Part shown: positions 1 through 11,881 of the stretch, one piece after another
Numbering within the stretch: the stretch's first letter is position 1
Layout of the letters: every line of letters starts with the position of its first letter
Assembly (NCBI RefSeq): GCF_902167145.1
Contig: NC_050096.1
Location: 79,914,683 to 79,978,682, forward strand
Direction: 5' to 3'
Source: Zea mays
Lineage: Eukaryota > Streptophyta > Magnoliopsida > Poales > Poaceae
Length of the DNA: 64,000 bases
Program-made: the position numbers and the translations under genes
The notes under the pieces: model-generated
Database searches by the model: none
What the model was told of the DNA's origin: nothing
What the model saw: only the letters and a program-made list of their open reading frames with translations

Positions 1-41
1 AGCCTCGTCATCGGGTGTGGGAGACCATTCATCGACCAGCC

Positions 42-557
42 TCATAGAAGAAGGGGGCCTAAAAAGGTCCAGCTCACCACCAAGCCTTCTCCCGCAACAT
101 GCGAGGGTCCAGCTTCCGACCCGACAGGATCCGTAGGTGCACTGGGATGTAGTTGCGAATACAGTACATGGACTTCCTCATGTAGGGTATTGCAATATGC
201 CTGCAAGTTGTCAATGGTAGAGCTAAGTTCCTCGACTCGGGCTCGAGCCTTTGCTTCTTTAGCCCAGGCCACTGAACGAGACTGAACCGCCCAATCGAGC
301 GCTAAATCTCGATCAGCAAGCTAATCCTGCAGACGGCGGATGTGACTTCTTAATTCATTTATTCTGTCGCCATCCGCGACCCATATGTTCGTCCTGTGTT
401 GAAGCTCCGCTTGAAGCTGATTTACTCGGGCTTCAAGATCCCCAATCGGATCGTTGCTTCCGCTGCTGCTATCCTCGTGCCATGGAGCAAGTTGGTGACG
501 AGGTACACCAATTGGGCCAGTTGACTTACGCGCGGTTTTCCTCGTGCGCGGCGTCAT
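42..557 (-). pseudogene. E1 leader ORF upstream of gag, coiled-coil protein of unknown function, one in-frame stop
   Basis: An open frame starts at an ATG at 557 and runs to a stop at 42-44, with a single internal TAG at 318-320 where the neighbouring copy has CAG (Gln). Residues after about 40 form a charged heptad-like stretch (for example ARVNQLQAEL, then RINELRSHIRRLQD) typical of a coiled coil. The E2 copy at 5977-6540 has the same protein with its own single stop at a different codon, so the ancestral frame was probably open. The E1 frame diverges near 60 by an apparent frameshift, shortening the C-terminus. It lies between the primer site and gag, where gypsy elements usually have only an untranslated leader. 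I do not recognise the family. Confidence 0.55.
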
Positions 558-780
558 TTCTCTAAGGGGGAAATTTTATTAGTATGGTTCTTAGCATGAT
601 GCATGTATAATTACAGAACCAACCTTAGTTGATTCATACCTTCTATACATTGCACTCCTCCTATCTGGTCTTTCATATAGATTCTTCAGATAAAAGGGAT
701 AAGAATGGAAGAAATCTTTCTAGGTAAGTTTTTAGAAAATCCTTTTGAAGATTCCTCATAATATCTGCAAAGAAGGGCTT

Positions 781-792
781 GCTCCGATACCA
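781..792 (-). other. Primer binding site of E1 (tRNA-iMet type)
   Basis: The minus strand reads TGGTATCGGAGC, two bases inside the LTR end. This is one mismatch from TGGTATCAGAGC, the complement of the 3' end of plant initiator tRNA-Met. It fixes the LTR at 795-4147 as a 5' LTR and the element as minus-strand. Confidence 0.8.
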
Positions 793-794
793 GC

Positions 795-3700
795 TGTGAC
801 GGAACCTCCCAAGTCATTAGGCCCACCTACAGTTGTCCTTGTCCAACAGACATCAGACAACCCTGTAGATGTTCCTGAATCACTTGACAAGTTCGGTATC
901 TTCTTTCTTACCCTTCCAGGAACGTTTCACCCGTCTTGCAGACATTACAGAACATCGGAGATATAGAAATGCGGAAGCGATTACATAAACTTACATTTAT
1001 TTAGAAAGTAAGATCAAGTTACTTATTACAGACCAGAGTTATAAAACGAGTGTTGAGTAGTATTATTACAATACCAAGGGAGGCAGAAACTCCTCCCGAT
1101 AAGTTCTTACATAAAAGTTTTTATGGAGGACAATGTCCTCCCGCAGCTTCACTCTTGTTTTTCTTCATGTGGAACCACCTTGGTACAAAAGCAACAAAAA
1201 TTTGTTGCTTCCTCACCTAAAACAATGGGAGAATAAACCCTAAGTATGGAATTACTCAGCAAGACTTACCTGACTAAAGAAAAGACTCTCAAGGGTATGC
1301 TGGTTATAAGGGAGTCAAGGTAAGGTATCTCAAGATCAAATACTCTGTTTTGCATAAATGCTTACTAAGAGTGGATCCTTAAAAATCCAATTTTATTTTC
1401 AGGTTAGGTAAACTTACCTGCATCTAGAGTTCTTTCTACCCTAGTTCAAGCACTTGTCCTGCACTAGCCAGTTTCTTAACCAGTCCTTTATCTTTACTGG
1501 AGTTCTACGTATAGGGCAGTGACCAAGTCTTCATAACCGCGAAGGTACGGCAATCCGAATCGATTATACTCAGCTGAGGATCTCCAATCACACGACATAT
1601 GTAGCACTTAACCCTTGCATTTGTCAACCCGCCACCGGGGTTCTTAAGACCAGATTAGGTTCACGCAAACCGAGAGCACAGATACACCACCGTCCAGCCT
1701 CTTGCTACGGAGGGTACACGCTACTCTCACCACCGCTCCACGCCCATTTCGTGTTATCTTATTCTGGCCTTAGTCTACCCGAGGCAAGGCTTACCCATGA
1801 CGAGGCATGTGACCAGTTAAACGGTCCTCGATCATCAAGCCTACATCGAGACGGTCCTTAATCGACTCAGACGGAGACACTACACCGAGACTCTCTTCTC
1901 GTGCAAGTCACCCGCCCAGTCTCAGCTTAATTATTTAAGCCCCAAAAACTTGGTACCTGGCAGAGGTACATCTTTTCCGATGTTGAATCCATCACGGCCG
2001 TGATGGACTCACCATCAAGTTTTATTTTCAAAAACACACCACCCACTTTGCCAATCATCTTTTGTAAAACAAAACCTTTTGTTTGGCTAGAGCAATACTA
2101 AGCATAATGAAACCTTTTGTAAAACACGGTATCAAGGAAAGTAATCAAAGATCAAGGAAGGTAATGCAGGAATTGTTTAAGCATTCAACTCCTATCACCT
2201 AATGCATCAATCAAGTGAGAAAGATTTTAAAAAACATCAAGGAAGGTGGCAAATGCACCGGGGCTTGCCTTCGTTAGTAGGTGAGTCAGGCTCAGGCCCG
2301 CAGACGTCAAAGTAGAAACAAGTCCCTGCCTGGGATTCCAAAGGTGGTGGTGTCTTCTCTTCAGTCACTTCGATCTCCTCTTCATTTTCTAAACATAATC
2401 ATACATATGTGTATATAAGAATGAATGCCATGTAATGCTCATGAGAATGCAAAGATAATAAGAATTTATTACCTAAGGTCTTGAATACAATTTTCCTTCA
2501 TGGACCGGCCGAATGGGGCAACGACTGGGGTCTCCGAGCGGTTAACACCGAATTGGACCCTTCCCAATCCATTCCCCTAACCTAATTTCGCAAATGGGTG
2601 CCTGGTTGACTCTGGCCACGGTGACCGAGAGTGTTGCGGCGAGACAACCATGTTCCCGGCGACCAGAGGGTTTCTAGCTCAATTGCGTGGGTCGGCGAGC
2701 ATCGTAGACCTATGAGAGTACTTAAACGGGGAAGAAGATGGTATGAGCGGACCTGAATGGTGCTGGCCATGGCGAGATTGATTTCACGGTGTTCTTGAAT
2801 CGAATTGGGGAGAATCCGAAATTAGTGCTCACTGGTGGGGGATTTGGGATACAGGTGGGTGCAGTAGCTGCTGGAATACATGGCGAAGCCGAAGGGGGGC
2901 TCAATTTATAGACCAAGTGAGCGGTGGCTGGGAATTTGGGTTGAACTCGGTGGCGGTCAGAGAAGAAGCGAGTCACCGGCAGGGTGATTCGTGGCAGTTC
3001 ATGGGATAAGAAGCCACGACAGTCACTGGGTAATGATCATAGTTCACGGCGATGTGGTCACTAACCAGAAGCGTGGCACAATCGTGGCGGAGGACGCAAA
3101 CTCCGGCGACGGCCGCACGGCCACGTTGCCGATGCAAGTGGTCGGGACACAGCGAGGCCACAGCAGCCCGAACTTATCCACGACGCAATCTTTCCATGGC
3201 TAGGCGTAATCCACTCACCCGCAGCACGAATCACGGCGATCGGCGCGAACCCGAGCATACGGCTCGCCGGCGGCGAAGTTATCCACTCCGGTGATATTTC
3301 CAGCATTGTACCATGGGATATGTTCATCAGTGTACCTGACAGCCAAGTTCTAGGGCAGTTTTTCTCGAAAATTTTCATGGTAACCTACCCAGACTTCTGC
3401 AGCAAATCTGTAGAGCTATAAACCAGCTACCATTTTGTCATAGCAACCTTGGTTCAATTCTTAATAAATCAAGCTTGAATTCATGCTCAAAGTCTCAGTG
3501 GTTGCACTGTTTGTCTGAAAAGTCAGACCCAGTAACCTGACAGTCCAACTTTGGGCTTAATTATCTCCCAAATTTTCTTAACAACTATGCTCACACCCTT
3601 AAGCAAAGTTGTTCTCCTATGATTGAGCTGCAAATTTAATGTGGTGACCTACGGCAAAAACCCTATAATTTGAAAGTTACAAGGCTCCAAAGTTGAGCCC

Positions 3701-4147
3701 ACAAATCTGAAATTCAGACTTAGAGTGAAATCTCAATTGGGGTCCTTTTTGCAAATGAATCCAAAACTTAGGGTTTGGTTTGTAAATCTTCCCAAATGTG
3801 AACCATGTGACTTTATATGCTTTAACATAGTAGTTTTTACACTTTAGTCCAAATGTGTATAATTTTTGCACATAGGCCCCTAGGGTTTGGACTTAGGGTT
3901 TTCCAGGGTTCAAATGGGGTTTTTGGTATCTCAGGGGTATAAATGTGATTCAAGTTCATTCTTGGGAACATTTTATGACTATTCCCCTAAAGCTTTTAGG
4001 TTTTCTCAATTTGGGTTAGGTTTTACCCCCTTTTAGGTTTGAAATTTTTACCTAGTGAATGCACTCTAAGTGTGTCAAACATATGCAATGCCAATGTTTA
4101 TGATGTCATGCTCAAGTTTTAGTTGCAGTAACACCAGGGGTGTTACA
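795..4147 (-). repeat. 5' LTR of E1 (3353 bp)
   Basis: On the plus strand it begins TGTGACGGAACCTCC and ends GGTGTTACA, so on the minus strand it runs TGTAACACC to GGTTCCGTCACA with canonical TG/CA ends. It aligns along its length with the LTR at 6777-10779 but is about 650 bp shorter, mostly because it lacks sequence corresponding to roughly 8480-9000. It contains no convincing gene; the short frames inside it differ between the two copies. Confidence 0.8.
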
Positions 4148-4489
4148 CATCTCGTGGCCTCGTTCAACATGGAGGCCCACGTGTGATCCGGCCCATTGTA
4201 ACAGGCCCAGCGTGGCCGCTGCGCATTACGGGCCTAATTTGTAAAGGTTTCCCTGTAATTACAGTCTGTAACCCTGCTTTATGGGAATATTCCGGGAATA
4301 ACCTAGGCGCCTGAGGGCACATGCGTCCTTAACTCAGGATGCTGGGCACGCAGGTACCTATAAATACCCCCGCATAGTGCCCTTGAGAGGCTAGATTAAC
4401 AGAGCTATTGCCATCTCGAATTGAAACCTTGTTTACACTGCTTTTGCTCCCCCGTTGGATCAACTTGCCCAGGAGAGCAAGTTCCAACA
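4148..4489 (+). repeat. X: 3' portion of a plus-strand LTR, cut by E1
   Basis: A 342-bp block lies between the end of the E1 LTR and the point where E2's protease frame stops making sense. It ends in TTCCAACA with a CA terminus, and a TATA-like box sits about 130 bp before that end, as in the U3/R/U5 part of an LTR read on the plus strand. CTTGG (4490-4494) would be its right target duplication inside E2; the left copy is not in the window. I cannot name the family. Confidence 0.5.
4358..4368 (+). promoter_or_regulatory. TATA-like box in LTR fragment X
   Basis: CTATAAATACC lies in a GC-rich context about 120 bp from the LTR end, the usual spacing for the core promoter of a plant LTR. It supports the plus orientation of X. 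Confidence 0.45.
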
Positions 4490-5814
4490 CTTGGTAAGCC
4501 ACTTCTTTGGTAAATATTTGTCCCCCAGGCGAATGTATTTTAAACCCTTCCCTTGATTCAGTATATGGAATGCAGTGTTTCTCCACAAACTTTTTGCTTA
4601 TGAAAGTATGTGAAGCACCAGAATCAAAGAGAATAAGTGCAGGGTGGTTGGCTACGAGGAACGTACCCATCATCACCGGTTCACCTTTCGGTGTTGTAGC
4701 CACTTGAGTGTAACAAACCCATCCAGTTTTCCTTGTATTCTTTCCCACGGTATTGGTTGCCGCATTTCTCTTGGAACCTCCGGAGCTTTGCTGATTATTT
4801 GATTGATTCCGCCTCGGGTATGGACAGTCCTTAATGAAATGCCTGGACTTTCCACAGTTGAAGCAGTCGGTGGATGAGCTTGGAAGAGCAGGGAAACGAG
4901 TGCCAGGGGCACCCGGCTGATTTGTAGCAGTGGGGGCAGGGGTAGGACGGATAAACACTGGTTGCTTGAATGGGAAGGAGGGTGGGCGCGACGAAGAACG
5001 ATTCTGATTGAAAGGTCAGATAACCAACCTTTGCCTTTTCTCGGGGCGCTGATTGGGCCTGTTGCCTCCATTCCCCTTGGATTTTCCGGAACTTGCATAT
5101 TTAGCCTCGACTGCCAACACCGTGCTGACAGCCCTTCCATAAGTAAGGTCGATGCAAGTGGCCATCTTTCTTTGCATTCGATCATTCAAGCCTCTCATGA
5201 AACAATTCTTCTTCTTTATGTCGGTGTTGACTTGATCGATTGCGTATTGGGATAAGTGATTGAATTTATTGAGATACTGGGTGACAGTATCTCCGCCTTG
5301 CTTCAATTTCATGAACTCCTCTTGCTTCATGTGAAGAACTCCCTCAGGTATATAATGCTCTCTGAAGGCCAACATGAACTCATCCCATGTGATCTGATGA
5401 CCGGCCGGCTGAACGGCCACAAAGTTTCCCCACCACGTACTGGCAGGGCCTCGCAGTTGTTGGGCTGCAAACAGGGGCTTTTGAGTTTCTGAACACCGAA
5501 GAAGCCCAAATTTTTGTTCAATGACGTGGATCCATTCATCCGCCTCTAAAGGATCTTTTGCTTTGACGAACATTGGAGGGCGCGTCTCGAAGAAGTCCAG
5601 GTGTCTCACAGGGGCCTTGCGGATATGCCCGCCCGCCTTGTTGTTGGAGTTGTTGACCTGCCATCTCCCGCAGGAAGCGGGTATTGTCTGTTGTAGCGTT
5701 TACCAAGGCAGCGATGGCCTCAGCAAGTGTTGGGGGTACTGGAGGTGGATTCGGGGTCGCTTCCCTCCCACGGGAGGTACCAGCCCCATCCTGAGCGCGA
5801 GTCCTGGAAGGCAT
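4490..5814 (-). pseudogene. E2 gag-protease, frameshifted and truncated
   Basis: The likely start is the ATG at 5814, opening a Pro/Ala/Gln-rich N-terminus. A frameshift near 5600 leads into a retrotransposon gag domain (5609-5016) containing DPLEADEWIHVIEQKF and LRGPASTWWGNF, characteristic of chromovirus gag. A second frameshift near 5010 leads to the nucleocapsid zinc knuckle CFNCGKSRHFIKDC (CX2CX4HX4C), then to the retropepsin active site LFDSGASHTFIS. The frame becomes unrelated sequence just after FTKEVAYQV, exactly where LTR fragment X begins. Gag would package the element RNA and the protease would process the polyprotein; neither can be made from this copy. Confidence 0.85.
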
Positions 5815-5976
5815 CTGAGGCAGAAAACATTTGGAGCAATATGATATGCCATACAAACCATCCATTTCACATTACTTAAAAAGGTAATGTTACAGACTCG
5901 TACTTACAATAGGATTACACCACCTATTACACAATAGTACTACTTCTATACTATACTATTCTCGCTTTTTGTCAAT

Positions 5977-6540
5977 CTAGGTAGCCTCACTGTCAGGCGT
6001 CGCAGACCATTCATCGACCAGCTTCATAGAGGGAGGGGGCCTAAAAAGGTCTAGCTCACCGCCAAGTGCTTCTCCTGCTATTCTAGAAGGTCCGGCTTCC
6101 ATCCTAACAGGATCCGCAAGGACGTTCGGGTGCAGTTGCGAGTACAGTACATGATCTTCTTCATGTAGTGTGTTGCAATAAACCTGCAAGCTATCCACAG
6201 TTGAGCTAAGCTCTTCCACTCGGGCTCGAGCTCTAGCTTCCTTTGCCCAAGCTAGTGAACGAGAGTTCACCGCCGAGTCGAGTGCTAGATCCCAATCTGC
6301 TAGCTGGTCTTGCAGTTGGCGGATGTCTCTTCTTAATTCATTGATTCTTTCGCCATCCGCGACCCATATTTCGTTCCTGCATCAGAGTTCTGTTCGAAGC
6401 TGATCCACTTGGGCTTCCAGATCTCCAATCGGATCGTTGCTCCCACTACTGCTATTTTCATGCCGTGGGGCAAGTTGATGACGGGGTACACCGATTAGCC
6501 TAGTTGACTTGTGCGCAGTCTTTCTCGTGCGCGGCAACAT
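5977..6540 (-). pseudogene. E2 leader ORF upstream of gag, coiled-coil protein, one in-frame stop
   Basis: A 188-codon frame runs from an ATG at 6540 to a stop at 5977-5979, interrupted once by TGA at 6382-6384. It matches the E1 leader ORF almost residue for residue, including GVPRHQLAP, GSNDPIGDLEA, RVEELSST and YCNTLHEE. The middle is charged and heptad-like (VDQLRTEL, RINELRRDIRQLQDQL), predicting a coiled coil; the C-terminus is acidic with DEWSATPDSEAT. It ends about 160 bp before the gag start. Preservation of one frame in two diverged copies argues that it was coding. No domain family is recognised. Confidence 0.6.
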
Positions 6541-6762
6541 TTTTCTAAGGGGGAAATCTTATTAGCATAGCTTTTAGCATGATGCATGTGTAATTACAGA
6601 ATACCTTAGTTGATTCAACCTTCTATACATTGCACTCTTCCTATCTGGTCTTTGCAATAAGCTATTCAAAGATGCTTAGGTAAGAAGGGAAGAAATTTTC
6701 TAGATAAGTCTTTAGAAAATTCTTTTTGAAGATGCCTCATAATATCTGCAGAGATGGGCTTC

Positions 6763-6774
6763 GCTCCGATACCA
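6763..6774 (-). other. Primer binding site of E2 (tRNA-iMet type)
   Basis: The minus strand reads TGGTATCGGAGC two bases from the LTR end at 6777, the same variant as in E1. This shared mismatch is a family trait. Confidence 0.8.
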
Positions 6775-6776
6775 GC

Positions 6777-9700
6777 TGCGACGGAACCTCCCAAGTCATT
6801 AGGCCCACCTACAGTTGTCCTTGTCCAACGGACCTCAGACAACACTATAGGTGCCCCTAAATCACTTGACAAGTTCGGTATCTGCTTTCCTTACTTTCCC
6901 TAGAGCGTTTTACCCGTCACGCAGGCATTACAAATTATCGGAGTTACAAAAATGCGGAAGCGGTTACATAAACTTACCTTTATTTAAAAGTAAGATAGAG
7001 TTATAATATTACAGACCAGCATATAATATACGAGTGCGGAGTATGATTAAACCATGGGAGCCAAAAACTCCTCCCAATAAGTATCAAACAAAAAGTTTTT
7101 ATGGAGGATCCTTTCCTCCCGCAGCTTCACTCCTGGTGTTTTTCCTTTGGTACCACCTTAGAACAGAAGCAACAAAAGTTTGTCGCTTCATCACCTAAAA
7201 AAAATAGGGAATAAAACCCTGAGTATGGATTTACTCAGCAAGACTTACCCGACTAAAGAAAAGACTCTCAAGGGTATGCTGGTTATAAGGGAGTCAAGGT
7301 AAGGTTTCTCAATAATCAAAGACTCTGTTTACAGAAATGCTTACTAAAAGTGGATCCTTAAAAATCTAGTTTTATTTGGCAAGTTAAGTGAAATTACCTG
7401 CACTAGAGTTCTTTCTACCCTAGTTCATTCACTTGACCTGCACTAGCCAATTTCTTAACAACCCTTCATCTTTACTAGAGTTTTACGTATAGGTCAGTGA
7501 CCAAGTCTTCATAACCGCGAAGGTACGGCGATCCGAATCGATTATACTCAACTGAGGATCTCCAATCACACGACATATGTAGCACTTAACCCTTGCATAT
7601 GTGAACCCGCCACCGGGGTTCTTAAGACCAGATCAGGTTCACGCCAACCGAGAGCACAGATACACCACCGTCCAGCCTCTTGCCACGGAGGGTAAACGCT
7701 ACTCTCGCCATCTCTCCACTCCCATTGCGTGGTATCTTATTCTGGCCTTAGTCTGCCCGAGGCAAAGCTTACCCATGACGAGGCATGTGACCAGTTAAAG
7801 GGTCCTCGGTCATCAAGCCTACATCGACATGGTCCTTAATCGACTCAGACAGAGACACTACACCGAGACTCTCTTCTCGTGCAAGTTACCCGCCTGGTCT
7901 CAGCTTAATCATTTCAATCCCAAGGTTTGGTACCTGACAGAGGTACATCTTTTCCGATGTTGAACCCATCATGGCCATGATGGATCCACCATCAAGTTTT
8001 CTTTTCAAAAACATTCCTCCCACTTGGCCACATCATCTTTTGTAAAAACAAAACATTTGGTTTTGCTAAAGCAAGACTAAGCATAGGAAAAACCTTTATA
8101 AAACAGGGATTCAAAGGAAGGTAATCAAATTCAAGGAAGGTAATGCAGGAATTGTTTTAACATTCAACTCCTATCACCTAATGCATCAAGCAAGTGAGAA
8201 AGATTTAAAAGAATCAAGGAGGCGGCAAATGCACTGGGGCTTGCCTTGGTTTACAAGTGAATCAGGCTCGGTCCCGCAGATGTCAAAATAGAAATAGCTG
8301 CCTGCCTGACGTTCCTCAGGTGGTGGTGGCGAAGTCTTCTCTTCTTCTACTTCAACTTCTTCCTCGTTTTCTAAATATAACCATACATAATAATGAATGC
8401 CCATGTAATGCTCATGAGAGTGCAAAGATAATAAGAGTTTATTATCTAAGGTCTTGAATACAATTTTCCTTCACGGTTCTCTGAGAAACTAGGGTTTCTG
8501 GAGTTAGTAAAGGAATTCAAAGGGCAGGGCAGGGTTTTGGGGTCTAGGTATCAAACAAGGTCCAAATCATACCAAATTCTACCCAAAGCTTCTAAATAAT
8601 GTTTAGAGTTCATATAAAAAGTTTGGGGATTTTTGGAATTATTATCTATTTTCTAAAAATCTAGAAACAATGTTTTAGGCTATTTTAAATGCTCTAAAAT
8701 TCCCTATTTGATCTATAAATCATGAAACTATTTTTATTAAATTCTATAGAAAATTAGGAATCTAGCAAAATTGGTTTGACATTTTTATCATTTTTCTACT
8801 ATTTTCTACAGATTTTCAAAGTTTTATAGAAAAAGAAAAGGGAAAAGCGTGAACAGTGCTGGGCTCAATTCAGCCGCAGTGGCCCAAACCCAGGTGGAAA
8901 ACGTGCGCGCCCGCGCCCGCGCTGCAAGCTTTGCAAGAAAGGCCCTGGCGATTTAACTATTCCACTAAGAGTCCTAGCTACTATTCCCTGTGTCGCTGAC
9001 CCTTTACACTTAAGCCCTCTGCCTTTCTTTTCTTCACACGCCGAGATCCTCGACGGTGAACCACACAGGGAGCCAAGCTCCGGCGAGCTAGACTGGCCGG
9101 AGGGAGCAAAGGCTGGTGCTTCCGAGTGGCAGACACCGAATCGGACCCCGCCCGCGCATTCCCCCAACATAATTTCACCAAAGGCTACTTGGTTTGCTCT
9201 GGCCGCAGTGATCATGGACCATGCGGACAGATGCACGCGTTCCTGGCGATTGGTGGCGGTCTAGTTCAATCGGGTGGGTCGACGAGCATCATGGGTTCAT
9301 GAGAGTACTCAAAAGAGAGAGCATAGAGGATGAGCTGACCTGTATCGCGCTGGCCACGGCGAGGTCGTTTTCACGGTGGCGGAAACCCGGTTTGGGGAAA
9401 ATCCGAAATTGGAGCTCCCTGGTGAACGATTGAGGGTGATTCTTGGTGGCCGGGTACTTGACTACCCTACGGAGCTCACGGTGGTTTCAATTTATACTGA
9501 TCGATCGCGAGCACAGCGAATTCGAGCGGTGGAATGTGATCGGTATGAACTGGGTGAGTCACTGGTGGCCGCGCAACACAACTTTTACCGTGGCGGCACC
9601 TCCGACGGTCATCGGACATGTGTAGCATGATTAGCCGCAACGTGGTAAAGCGTTTGGACACGTGGCGGACGACAGTGATGGCTCAACGGTGGTGAGAATC

Positions 9701-10779
9701 TATCCGAGTGATCGATGAGCAAGGGGGGGTACGACGGCTAGCCGGAATAGTTTACTGGCCGGGCTTATTCACGGCGTAACTCCGAGCGTCATTTGATCAA
9801 CCCGATCACGAATCGAGACGGCGACGACACGAATCGCGGCAGAGATCATCGGCGGCGAGCTGAGCTGGTGACCTGATCTATTTCAGAGCACTGTACCATG
9901 GCGAAGCCCATTCAGTGCACCTGACAGTCAAAGTTTAGGGCCAAATTTCTCTCAAATTTCTATGGCAACTCGTCCAAAGTTCTGCAGCAAAGTTGTAGAC
10001 CAATAATTCAGATACAATCTTGCCATAACAACTATAGCCAAATTCCTACTAAATCATGTTTGAATTTGTGCCCAAAGTTCCTGCAGTTGCACTGTCAGTC
10101 TGAAATTCAAACTTCAACAGCCTGACAGCCCATTTTTGAGTGCATTTTTCTCCAATTTCTTCATAACAACCATGCTTACACTCTTAAGCAAAGTTATTCT
10201 CCTTCCATAGAGCTACAAAGTTGATGTGGTGACCTAGGGCAAAAACCTTATAATTTGAAAGTTGAGCTCAAACACATAATTTCAGACTTAGCCTTTAGAA
10301 CACCAATAGGGTCTTTTCGCAAATAGGTCCAAAATTCAGGGTTTAGATTGTAAATCTTCATTATTGTGAACCATATGACTTTATATGCTTTAACATCATA
10401 GTTTTTACACTTTAGTCCAAAAGTGCCCTAATTTTGCACTTAACCCCTAGGGTTTACGTTTAGGGTTTTCCAGGGTCCTTTTTATGGTTTTTGTTAGTTC
10501 AGGGGTGTGAATGTAATTGAGGTCTATTCTTAGTAACATTTTATGACTATTTCACTTAAGTTTTAAGGTTTTCTCTATTTGGATCTTGTTTTACCCTTCA
10601 GAACCCTATTTTGGGTTAAGTACCCTACTCTAGGGTTGTATTTGCAAAATGCCATAACAATACAACTTGTTTGAAACTTTTGCCTAGTGAATGCATTCTA
10701 GGTGTATCAAATATATGAAATACTAATGCTGATGATGTTATGCTCAAGTTTTAGTAACAGTAACACCAGGGGTGTTACA
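6777..10779 (-). repeat. 5' LTR of E2 (4003 bp)
   Basis: The plus strand begins TGCGACGGAACCTCC and ends AGGGGTGTTACA. It is homologous to the LTR at 795-4147 over most of its length. The extra ~650 bp includes an AT-rich block and GC-rich block around 8480-9000. No gene inside it is supported. Confidence 0.8.
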
Positions 10780-11249
10780 TTGCGTAGTATGCATCCTACC
10801 AATCCGCAGCGGGGCCCGTAAGGCAACCTGATGCATATATCACTTTCTCCCTATCGATGCACTGAGCTATATTGAGTATCTTGTCCACGTATTTTAACCA
10901 ATCATCAGCTTGTAGTGGATCCGAGGAGTTAGAGAATGTAGGTGGCTTGTGAATCATAAACTCTGGGAGCTTATCCCTAGGCGAAGCTGGTGGTGGTGGA
11001 GGTGGCAGTTGTTGTCGTTCCTGCTGTTCTTGACGCATTTCTTGGCGTACTTGCATCATTTCTTGTCGTTCTTGACGGATCTGTGCTTGCATTTATGTCA
11101 TCGTGTTGGACATTTGTTGTAACAGTCACGTCATCAATAGGCGGGGGATTCGGTGGGGGATTCATTTCTGGTTTTGGATTAGCTACAACCCTTCTTCGAC
11201 GAATTCGTGCGAGTAGATCAACACCTCCTCCCCTCCTGGTATTAACCAT
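10780..11249 (-). pseudogene. D gag N-terminal part, interrupted by E2
   Basis: The frame opens with an ATG at 11249 (MVNTRRGGGVDLLARIRRRR), has a frameshift near 11100, then continues as a Gln/Arg-rich stretch (RQERQEMMQVRQEMRQEQ), a poly-Pro run, and the typical gag entry LPEFMIHKPPTFSNSSDPLQADDW. It ends in GPAADW followed by TAG where gypsy gags have a second Trp, and is then cut by the E2 LTR at 10780. This is a different gag from E2's. It is non-functional. Confidence 0.8.
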
Positions 11250-11865
11250 TTGGGTTAGAGATATATGGTAAGATAGTTTTGCAAGGGGAATAATTTAGTA
11301 GGAAGAACAGATAGCCTAATAGCTGGTCATAAGCTGAAGGATCTTAGACAGAGCTTTGATCTATTTCTATGTCAGGATAACTATGCTTATAAGATGAATC
11401 TCCAGAGATAAGATAGAATCTACTAAGATAAGATAGATATGTGAAACTAGCTATATTTTAATGGGGGGTAATATAGGTTAGTTATCTTATAAACACATTT
11501 TTTATGCATATATGTATATGTCGATGCAATTGTGGACATTACTCTACAACTCATCACACTCAATCAAAGAACCAAATCAAGCAGCTATCATAAGAACAAA
11601 ACATTCAAGCGTATAGATACCTACAAAAATAGTTTTGTTTTTGTTCCTAAGATTAGGTCTCCTATTCATAAAGGTCACTTTAGGTACAGGATTTCAAAGT
11701 AAGGAATCCACTTTTGTCTTTAGAAGAGAAAAAGTAAAAATAATCAGAGTAAAAGTAGCAACAGATGAGAAAAGATTAAGAAAAGTTTAGAAAGAATCAG
11801 AGTAGCAAATGTAAGTAGGTAAGGCTTGTCCAGTTCTATCTAGGTTACGTCCTACAATCAACATT
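11250..11865 (-). other. Untranslated leader of D, no gene seen
   Basis: AT-rich sequence between the gag start and the primer site. No ORF on either strand resembles a known protein, and no internal repeat stands out. Confidence 0.5.
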
Positions 11866-11877
11866 CCTCTAATACCA
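11866..11877 (-). other. Primer binding site of D (tRNA-iMet type)
   Basis: The minus strand reads TGGTATTAGAGG, two mismatches from the iMet complement TGGTATCAGAGC, a few bases inside the LTR that begins at 11882 (TGTCACACACGGG on the plus strand). Confidence 0.65.
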
Positions 11878-11881
11878 CTTC

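Larger units (their letters stand above)
1..4147 (-). mobile_element. E1: Ty3/gypsy element (Tekay/Del-like), 5' LTR plus leader; continues past left edge
   Basis: The 5' end of a gypsy retrotransposon reading right to left: LTR at 795-4147, primer site at 781-792, then a leader region with a coiled-coil ORF. It is the same family as E2 (4490-10779), since leader, primer site and LTR ends all align between the two. Long LTRs, a tRNA-iMet primer site and TGTAACACC ends fit the chromovirus Tekay/Del type; the lineage is inferred because no polymerase is visible. The element sits inside the LTR fragment X, with CATCT (4148-4152) as the presumed target duplication on the right. Its gag, pol and 3' LTR lie outside the window. 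Confidence 0.75.
4490..10779 (-). mobile_element. E2: Ty3/gypsy element (Tekay/Del-like), 5' LTR, leader ORF, gag and protease; rest lost
   Basis: Read right to left: a 4.0-kb 5' LTR (6777-10779), iMet primer site (6763-6774), leader ORF (5977-6540), gag with a CCHC knuckle, and the start of the aspartic protease. It then breaks at 4490 where X is inserted. No reverse transcriptase, RNase H, integrase or 3' LTR of E2 is present. It is inserted in the gag gene of element D; TTGCG at 10780-10784 is the presumed right target duplication. Confidence 0.75.

Noticed and set aside
795..10779. LTRs at 795-4147 and 6777-10779 as the two ends of a single element
   Set aside because: Each LTR has its own primer site and leader on its left side, so both are 5' LTRs. 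A foreign LTR end (X) also separates E2's protease from the left LTR.
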